From the NCBI GenBank assembly GCA_022710975.1, contig JAKLGA010000013.1, positions 205,363 through 246,837 on the forward strand: 41,475 nt of DNA, given 5' to 3'. The notes beneath the pieces were generated by a model. That model ran no database searches. It was given only the letters and a program-made list of their open reading frames with translations, and was not told the DNA's origin. This DNA comes from Myxococcota bacterium. GTDB taxonomy: Bacteria; Myxococcota; B64-G9. Below are positions 36,070 to 41,475 of this stretch, one piece after another (within the stretch, counting starts at the first letter, position 1; every line of letters starts with the position of its first letter). Both the position numbers and the translations under genes were made by a program.

Positions 36070-37068
36070 ATGTTCAAGACGCGTATCACGGAGATGTTTG
36101 GCATCGAGTACCCCATCATCGGCGGCGCCATGATGCACCTCGCCCTGGATGGCTACGCTGCGGCGGTCTCGGAGGCCGGCGGCCTGGGCGTGCTGGCCTC
36201 GGCCAACTACAAGGAGATGGGCCCCTTCCGCGACGCGCTCAAGAGGGTCAAGGCCAAGACCGACAAGCCCTTCGCGGTGAACCTGAACTTCTTCCCCGCC
36301 CTCAACCAGATCGACAACAACCTGTACCTGGACGTGATGATCGAGGAGGGCGTGAAGATCGTGGAGTCCTCCGGCCACAAGGCGCCCGAGGAGCTGATCG
36401 GCCGCATCAAGGGCGCCGGAATGAAGCTCATCCACAAGTGCGTGGGCGTGCGCTACGCCAAGAAGGCCGAGAGCATCGGGGTGGACGCGATCACCGTCGT
36501 GGGCTACGAGAACGGCGGCGCCACCGGCCAGCTCGACATCACCACCCTGTGCCTGGTGCCGCGGGTGGTGGACAACGTCAGGCTGCCGGTCATCGGCGGC
36601 GGCGGGGTGGCCGACGGCCGCGGCCTGGCCGCGGTGCTGGCGCTCGGCGCCGAGGGCGTGATCGTGGGCACGCCGCTGTTGCTGGCGGAAGAGACCCCGC
36701 TGCACCCGTCCATCAAGCAGAAGCTGTGCGAGGCCAGCGAGCTCGACACCCGCCTGGTGCTGCGCTCGCTGGGCAACACCCACCGGGTGTGGAAGAACGA
36801 GACCTCGGACAAGGTGGCCGAGCTGGAGGCGGCCGGCAAGGGGCTCGAGGATCTGCTGCCGCTCATCTCCGGCATGATCGTCAAGGAGAAGTTCCAGCAG
36901 GCCTCCGACGGCGGGCTCCTGGCCTGCGGCCAGGGCATCGGGCTGTGCCGCGAGGTGCGCCCGATGCGCGAGATCATCCAGGACCTGGCCCGGCAGGCCG
37001 AGGACTGCATGCAGCGCCTCAACCGGCTCCTGCCTCGCCTGCCCGGGGCCGGGCAGATCACCCACTGA
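36070..37068 (+). CDS. Nitronate monooxygenase-like flavoprotein (NPD/FabK fold)
   Basis: A 332-residue TIM-barrel flavoprotein. Landmarks: YPIIGGAMMHLALDGYAAAVSEAGGLG (N-terminal, typical of the NPD family), and the phosphate-binding PVIGGGGVADGRGLAAVLALGAEGVIVGTPLLL. The segment VGYENGGATG replaces the family's usual GGEAGGHxG, so the catalytic His of nitronate monooxygenase/FabK is Ala here. It may be an enoyl reductase variant or another flavin enzyme; a nitronate role is doubtful. The ATG at 36070 follows GGAGGG. C-terminal ~60 residues contain two Cys. Confidence 0.8.
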   Translation: MFKTRITEMFGIEYPIIGGAMMHLALDGYAAAVSEAGGLGVLASANYKEMGPFRDALKRVKAKTDKPFAVNLNFFPALNQIDNNLYLDVMIEEGVKIVESSGHKAPEELIGRIKGAGMKLIHKCVGVRYAKKAESIGVDAITVVGYENGGATGQLDITTLCLVPRVVDNVRLPVIGGGGVADGRGLAAVLALGAEGVIVGTPLLLAEETPLHPSIKQKLCEASELDTRLVLRSLGNTHRVWKNETSDKVAELEAAGKGLEDLLPLISGMIVKEKFQQASDGGLLACGQGIGLCREVRPMREIIQDLARQAEDCMQRLNRLLPRLPGAGQITH

Positions 37069-37084
37069 TCCGGTCAGTTGGCTC

Positions 37085-37123
37085 GGGGACAGACCCGGGC
37101 GTCGCCGGGGACAGACCCGGGTC
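37085..37123. repeat. Pair of GGGGACAGACCCGGG repeats (copies 5-6)
   Basis: Direct copies at 37085-37101 and 37107-37123, 22 bp apart, 16 bases beyond the stop of the NMO-like gene. The second is identical to the copy at 29070-29086. Confidence 0.8.
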
Positions 37124-37273
37124 CTGCCCCTGGCGGCTGACCTGCGCCAGACTCCTTGAGGCGGCACCACCCTCTCGAGTGAGTCGAGTTCTACCGAAGG
37201 CTCTCACCCAGGCAAGCCGGGTCTGGTGCCGCGAAGTTGGCGGCGCTAAGCTCTTGCCGAGGGAGGGCCAGCC

Positions 37274-39316
37274 ATGCTCCTGCGCCTGAGCGTCTGGTTC
37301 CTGGTTTGCCTGGGGTGGCTGGAGGCGAGCTCGGCCGCGGAGCCGGTCTCGCCCCCGGAGGGGGGCTGGGGCTTCACCGCCGCCGTGCCCTCCCTCTGCC
37401 CCGAGGGCACCCAGCTCATCGAGGTCGACGGACCGGAGGGCTTCGTCCAGTCCTGCATGGACGAGAACAACGAGGTGCACGGCTGGAGCCTGCGGTTCCA
37501 CGCCAGCGGAGAGCGCCGCGAGCAGTGCGAGGCCAGGCACGGCAGGCTGCACGGCCTGTGCGCCGCATGGTACCCGGGCGGCCAGCTCCTGCGGCACGAC
37601 GAGTACCGCGACAACGTGCGCGAGGGTCGCTACGCCGAGTGGTTCGAGAACGGCCAGCTCGCGGAGCTGGGCCTATACCGCGCCGGCGAGCCCGAGGGCC
37701 CGTGGGTCCGGTACTTCGAGGACGGACGGGTGCGCGCCCGCGGGTCTTACCAGGCCGGCAAACTGACCGGCGACTGGGAGTACTTCGACCGGGAGGGCAA
37801 GCCGGCCACCCGGGAGGTGTCCGCGCCGCGCCCTGGCTACCCCGGGGAGCGCCCGCCGCCCGCGTGGCTCCGGCTGGAGGGCTCGAGGGTGCCCGAGCCC
37901 TACCGCGTCCCCGGGCCGAGGGTGGGAGGGCCCTTCCTGAAGGGCCGTCCCCTGGTGGAGGCCCCGGAGCTCGGCCAGGTGCTCGCGCTCGCCGTGCGGG
38001 ACTGCCTGCCCGAGCCGGGCGAGGAGATCGTGCTGGTCGGCCGGCGCGGCGGGCTCGTGCTGAGCTCGACCGGAGCCCGGCTGGCCGCCCCTCGCTGGCC
38101 GCTCGGCCTGCAGACCGCGCAGGTCGTGGATCTGGGGGGCGAGCTGGGGTGCCAGGTGGTGGGCGGCGGGCTGCAGGGGCGGGTGGTCCGCCCGGCGGCG
38201 TCCGGCGACAGCCGGGTCCAGCCTGGCTGGGAAACCTGCTGGCTGCTCGTGGCCCTGGGGCTGGACGGCACCAAGCGCTTCGAGCTCCAGCTGGCCGACG
38301 GACCGGCCGAGGTTGCGGCGCTGGACCTGGACGGCGACCGGACCCAGGAGCTCGTCCTGGCCGAGCCGGGCGCGGAGGGCCTGACGGTGCTCGATCCGCA
38401 GGGGCAGGTGCGCGCTCGCTGGCAGGCGCAGGGCGTTCGGCGGCTCCAGGCCCTCGACCCGGAGCCCCGCGGGGGTGCGCGGCTCGCGGGCCTCGACCGC
38501 TTCGGGCAGCTCCAGGTCCTGGATCACGCCGGCCGCGCGGTCCTGAGGCGGGGGCTGGACGACGGCGCGGCCGGGAGCGTCGCGTGCCGCTGGCCCGACG
38601 CGCAGGCGCCGCTCCACCTGGCCTACCTGCACGAGACACGTGTACGCCTGGTGTCCGCCGGGGGCGAGGTCGTGGCCGAGCACGAAGCCCCGCTGGCCTT
38701 CACCGACTGGAGCACTTCGCTGCGCGCCGCGCCGGTCGCCCTGCGGCCGGGCAGATTGGCCAACCTCGCCAGCCTGGTGGGCCTCCGCCCCGCCTGGAAC
38801 CGGAGCCTGCTGCTCGTCACCTCTCCCGACGGGCAGCTCGTCCACCTCGAGGTGCTCGAGGGTCAGGCCGGCGCGCTGGCCGCGCGGGCGCGCGGCAGGC
38901 TCGGTGAGGAGCTGCTGGTGGCCGTGGGGCCGGGGCGGGTGTGGGCGTACACGCTGGATCAGGGCCTTCTGGCGGGCGCCCTCGAGGGAGCCCGGCGAGC
39001 CCTGTCGGGTCAGGACGGCGCGCCGAGCGAGCTCGAGCTCGGGCTCGGAAACGACTCCCAGGAGATCCGAGACGGCTGGTGGAGGTGGACCGCCTACCTG
39101 ACCGGCGACGCCGAGACCCTGGCCCGGGTGGCGTGCGTGGAGTACCTGCTGGTGGAGGGCTTCCCGGATCCGCTCCGTCTGGTGTGCGCCCGCGGACAGG
39201 ACGGGCACGCCTTCCCCCTGACCATGCAGGGCTGGGGGACCTTCGTGCTCCGGGCGCGGGCGTACCTGTCCTCAGGGCTGGCGCAGGACCTGCGCCACGA
39301 GCTAGTCTTCGAGTGA
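37274..39316 (+). CDS. Exported MORN-repeat protein with propeller-like C-terminal part
   Basis: A 680-residue protein with a Sec signal peptide (residues 1-~22, ends SSA-AEP). Residues ~60-175 carry about four MORN-2/YwqK-type repeats, for example GRYAEWFENGQLAELGLYRAG and GPWVRYFEDGRVRARGSY. The remaining ~480 residues have repeated strands of VVDLGGEL and AALDLDGDRTQELVLAEPG type, suggesting an FG-GAP/VCBS-like propeller, where Asp-x-Asp-Gly-Asp loops could bind calcium. The ATG at 37274 follows GAGGGAGGG. Function unknown. Only 28 bases separate it from the trypsin-like gene, so the two are likely co-transcribed. Confidence 0.75.
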   Translation: MLLRLSVWFLVCLGWLEASSAAEPVSPPEGGWGFTAAVPSLCPEGTQLIEVDGPEGFVQSCMDENNEVHGWSLRFHASGERREQCEARHGRLHGLCAAWYPGGQLLRHDEYRDNVREGRYAEWFENGQLAELGLYRAGEPEGPWVRYFEDGRVRARGSYQAGKLTGDWEYFDREGKPATREVSAPRPGYPGERPPPAWLRLEGSRVPEPYRVPGPRVGGPFLKGRPLVEAPELGQVLALAVRDCLPEPGEEIVLVGRRGGLVLSSTGARLAAPRWPLGLQTAQVVDLGGELGCQVVGGGLQGRVVRPAASGDSRVQPGWETCWLLVALGLDGTKRFELQLADGPAEVAALDLDGDRTQELVLAEPGAEGLTVLDPQGQVRARWQAQGVRRLQALDPEPRGGARLAGLDRFGQLQVLDHAGRAVLRRGLDDGAAGSVACRWPDAQAPLHLAYLHETRVRLVSAGGEVVAEHEAPLAFTDWSTSLRAAPVALRPGRLANLASLVGLRPAWNRSLLLVTSPDGQLVHLEVLEGQAGALAARARGRLGEELLVAVGPGRVWAYTLDQGLLAGALEGARRALSGQDGAPSELELGLGNDSQEIRDGWWRWTAYLTGDAETLARVACVEYLLVEGFPDPLRLVCARGQDGHAFPLTMQGWGTFVLRARAYLSSGLAQDLRHELVFE

Positions 39317-39344
39317 GGGCCGGACTGGTAGGAGGAGAGACCAC

Positions 39345-41475
39345 ATGACCAGGCAGATGAAGCTGTGTGGCGCGATCGTTGTGGGCGCGTGGCTCGTGGT
39401 GCTCGGGTTCGGGTGCAGTGAACCCGTCGAGCCGAGAGAGCTGGGGACCAAGGGCCATCCAATCTTCTACGGCACGGTCGACGACGTGCCCTCCCACGCC
39501 GCGGTCGTGGCGGTGACCGACGCGGGCGGAGCCTACTTCTGCTCCGGCACGCTGATCTCGGAGTACGTGGTGCTCACCGCGGCGCACTGCCTGGAGGGCG
39601 AGACCGCGGCCGGCGTGCGCATCTTCTTCGGCTCCGACGTGGACCCGCCGGCCATCGTGGGCGAGTACCGCAACGTGAGCGAGATCCTGGTCCACCCCCA
39701 GTACACCGGGTCGGGCAACGACCTCGCCCTGGCCCGGTTGAGCTCGGCGCCGCCCGCGGGCATCGCCCCGATCCCGGCCCTTCCGCTGGCCCTGGGGCTG
39801 ACCGCCGCGGACAACAACACCACCACGGTGGACTTCTCCGGGTTCGGCCTGACCGAGAACGACACCGACGGGATCAAGCTGCACGTGGACGGGACCATCG
39901 CGCTGGTGTGCGCAGGCCCGGCGAGCTGCACCTACAGTGGCAACTCGGTCGTGCCCAAGTCCTTCGCCTACAGCCAGGCCGGTGCGATCGGCGGGCCTTG
40001 TTCGGGCGACTCGGGCGGACCGGCCTTCGTCCTGCGCGACGGCGTCGAGTACACGGCCGGCGTGACCTCGTACGGCGACTGGTACTGCACCGAGTACGGG
40101 GTGAGCGCCACGGTGTCCGAGTTCGAGTCATTCATCACCAACTTCATCAACCAGCTCCCGCCCGAGAGCTGCGCCAACGGCGTGGACGACGACGAGGACG
40201 GGGCCACCGACTGCGACGACAGCGATTGCGCCGGCGACGTGGTGTGCCTGCCGAACGCCTGCACCGTGGCCACGCGGGTGGGCTGTGGCTCGAGCCTCAG
40301 CTCGACCACCCAGGGCGCCACGGACCTCTTCAGCGCCTACTCCTGCGCCGGCTGGGCCGAGGACGGCCCCGAGAAGGCCTACCTGCTCGACATCCCGGAG
40401 GGCGCCCAAGTCACTGTGAACATGGATCCGACGCAACAGACCCGGGACCTCGATCTCTTCCTGCTGGGGGGAGCCTGCGATCCGGGCTCCTGCATCGACC
40501 AGAGCTCGAACGGCGGCTCCGATCCCGAGCAGATCGTGTTCACCATGCCGGCGGGCGGCGCCTACGCCATCGTCGAGACCTACGCCCAGCCGGCCACCTT
40601 CACCTTCAGCGTCTCCTGCCAGGGCGCGAGCGAGGACTGCGACAACACCTTCGACGAGGACGGCGACGGGGCCATCGACTGCGCTGATCCGGACTGCCTG
40701 GGCGATCCGGCCTGCGGCCCCGTGCCCGAGGTCTGCGACAACGGCGCGGACGACGACGGGGACGGCTTCGTCGATTGCCTGGACAGCGACTGCGCGGCGG
40801 CGCCGAACTGCCAGCCGGTGCCTGAGGTCTGCGACAACGGGGCGGACGACGACGGGGATGGCCTCGCGGACTGCGACGACGTGGACTGCGCCGCCTTCCC
40901 GGCCTGTATCCCGACCGCCTGTGGCGTGGCGGCGACCGTCGGCTGCGGCGCGAGCTTCAGCTCGACCACCGCAGGGGCGACGGACCTGTTCGACACCTAC
41001 TCGTGCACCGGCGTGACCGAGGGCGGGCCCGAGCTGGCCTACTTCCTCGATCTCCCAGAGGGCACCCTGGTGATCCTGGACATGGAACCCACCCAGGCGA
41101 ACCGAAATCTGGATCTGCTCCTGCTGGGCGGGGGCTGCGACCCGGCCGCCTGCCTCGCCCAGAGCTCGAACCCCGGCTCCGATCCCGAGCAGCTCGTGTT
41201 CTCCATGCCGGCGGGTGGTGCCTACGTGCTCATCGAGACCCCTGCGGCAACCAGCACCTTCAACTTCAGCGTGACCTGTCCGGGTCCGGCCGAGATCTGC
41301 GACAACGGCGCGGACGACGATGGGGACGGGCAGGCGGACTGCGACGATGCGGACTGCGCGGCGGCGCCCAACTGCCAGCCGGTGGCGGAGATCTGCGACA
41401 ACGGCGCGGACGACGACGGGGACGGGCAGGCGGACTGCGACGACGCGGACTGCGCGGCGGCGCCCAACTGCCAGC
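39345..41475 (+). CDS. Trypsin-family serine protease lipoprotein with PPC and Asp/Cys-rich repeats (3' truncated)
   Basis: The frame runs open for 710 codons to the window edge. Signal peptide with lipobox LGFGC (Cys24). Residues ~38-265 are a chymotrypsin-fold protease: His81 in LTAAHC, Asp126 in NDLALARL and Ser223 in GDSGGP. Residues ~307-425 and ~526-645 are two pre-peptidase C-terminal (PPC)-like beta domains. Between and after these are 32-residue units EICDNGADDDGDGxxDCxDxDC that resemble thrombospondin-3-type calcium loops: one before PPC1, three between the PPCs and at least two after PPC2. The ATG follows GGAGGAG by 7 bases. Likely a surface-attached protease used in predation or nutrition, as inferred from its family and the organism type. 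Confidence 0.9.
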   Translation, partial: MTRQMKLCGAIVVGAWLVVLGFGCSEPVEPRELGTKGHPIFYGTVDDVPSHAAVVAVTDAGGAYFCSGTLISEYVVLTAAHCLEGETAAGVRIFFGSDVDPPAIVGEYRNVSEILVHPQYTGSGNDLALARLSSAPPAGIAPIPALPLALGLTAADNNTTTVDFSGFGLTENDTDGIKLHVDGTIALVCAGPASCTYSGNSVVPKSFAYSQAGAIGGPCSGDSGGPAFVLRDGVEYTAGVTSYGDWYCTEYGVSATVSEFESFITNFINQLPPESCANGVDDDEDGATDCDDSDCAGDVVCLPNACTVATRVGCGSSLSSTTQGATDLFSAYSCAGWAEDGPEKAYLLDIPEGAQVTVNMDPTQQTRDLDLFLLGGACDPGSCIDQSSNGGSDPEQIVFTMPAGGAYAIVETYAQPATFTFSVSCQGASEDCDNTFDEDGDGAIDCADPDCLGDPACGPVPEVCDNGADDDGDGFVDCLDSDCAAAPNCQPVPEVCDNGADDDGDGLADCDDVDCAAFPACIPTACGVAATVGCGASFSSTTAGATDLFDTYSCTGVTEGGPELAYFLDLPEGTLVILDMEPTQANRNLDLLLLGGGCDPAACLAQSSNPGSDPEQLVFSMPAGGAYVLIETPAATSTFNFSVTCPGPAEICDNGADDDGDGQADCDDADCAAAPNCQPVAEICDNGADDDGDGQADCDDADCAAAPNCQ
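41292..41475 (+). repeat. 96-bp coding repeats in protease stalk (array continues beyond window)
   Basis: Two nearly identical 96-bp units begin at 41292 and 41388; they differ at only a few synonymous positions in the visible part. Earlier units (from about 40164, 40634, 40730, 40826) are diverged copies of the same 32-residue module. The recent near-identity at the end suggests ongoing duplication. Confidence 0.8.

Noticed and set aside
37180-37273. Possible sigma-54 promoter (TGGC...TTGC) before the MORN-repeat gene
   Set aside because: The GG and GC elements are too far apart for sigma-54 recognition.
40164-41475. Possible CRISPR or satellite array
   Set aside because: The repeats encode a conserved 32-residue Asp/Cys module in frame with the protease.
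1-41475. tRNA, rRNA, riboswitch or insertion sequence
   Set aside because: No cloverleaf, rRNA signature, conserved riboswitch core or transposase frame with terminal inverted repeats was found by eye in the short intergenic gaps.

Overview
The window is a very GC-rich, gene-dense bacterial chromosome segment, most likely from a Myxococcota-type (former Deltaproteobacteria) organism. Supporting traits are many lipoproteins with Cys/Asp-rich repeats, MYXO-CTERM-like C-terminal anchors (about 24.7-26.8 kb and 29.1-29.7 kb), an AgmX/PglI C-terminal domain protein, a GldA/GldF/GldG-like ABC cluster, and very strong third-position GC. No rRNA, tRNA, insertion sequence, phage or CRISPR array is visible, and no gene-free stretch exceeds about 215 bases. 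All family assignments come from reading motifs, not from database searches.

Layout. 0-5 kb: the tail of an unknown gene, then a four-gene operon with ATGA-type overlaps (ABC ATPase, ABC-2 permease, GldG-like auxiliary protein with an 18-bp coding repeat, DUF4340-like protein), led by a near-consensus sigma-70 promoter. 5.1-9.6 kb: a zinc-ribbon/membrane/TPR protein, an endoglycoceramidase-like GH5 hydrolase and a DUF6209-like lipoprotein. 9.7-12 kb (minus strand): a clostripain-family (C11) lipoprotein with a long Cys-rich region. 12.1-13.9 kb: small genes, namely a 63-residue protein, a cNMP-binding-like protein, a membrane-anchored methyltransferase resembling FAM173/ATPSc-KMT, and a 95-residue protein resembling sigma-70 region 4.

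14.0-24.7 kb is the most striking part. A multi-spanning chemoreceptor (MCP) gene overlaps by 4 bp the start of a 2,684-residue lipoprotein. That lipoprotein reads as a PD40 propeller, a TPR array, a degenerate CHAT domain lacking the His/Cys dyad, a second TPR array and an intact CHAT peptidase domain. This looks like a chemoreceptor co-expressed with a giant caspase-like surface protease that arose by tandem duplication of a TPR-CHAT module.

24.7-29.7 kb: a lipoprotein with a MYXO-CTERM-like tail, a PEGA-like lipoprotein on the opposite strand, an AgmX/PglI-domain protein, rubrerythrin and a MYXO-CTERM protein. 29.8-32.9 kb: PlsB acyltransferase (minus) divergent from a small exported protein. 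32.9-34.8 kb: a full-length archaeal-type GatE (Glu-tRNA(Gln) amidotransferase subunit E) with its GAD domain but no GatD nearby. 34.8-37.1 kb: an FAD-dependent geranylgeranyl-reductase-type oxidoreductase divergent from a nitronate-monooxygenase-like flavoprotein that lacks the usual His. 37.3 kb to the end: a MORN-repeat/propeller-like exported protein and a trypsin-family lipoprotein with PPC domains and Asp/Cys-rich repeats; the latter runs off the window.

Recurrent signals: promoters of the form TTGnCn, 16-17 bp, TAnnAT; TTG start codons behind strong GAGGAG or GGGAGG sites; and three intergenic pairs of a 17-bp repeat (GGGGACAGACCCGGGTC and variants), each pair placed just beyond a stop codon.
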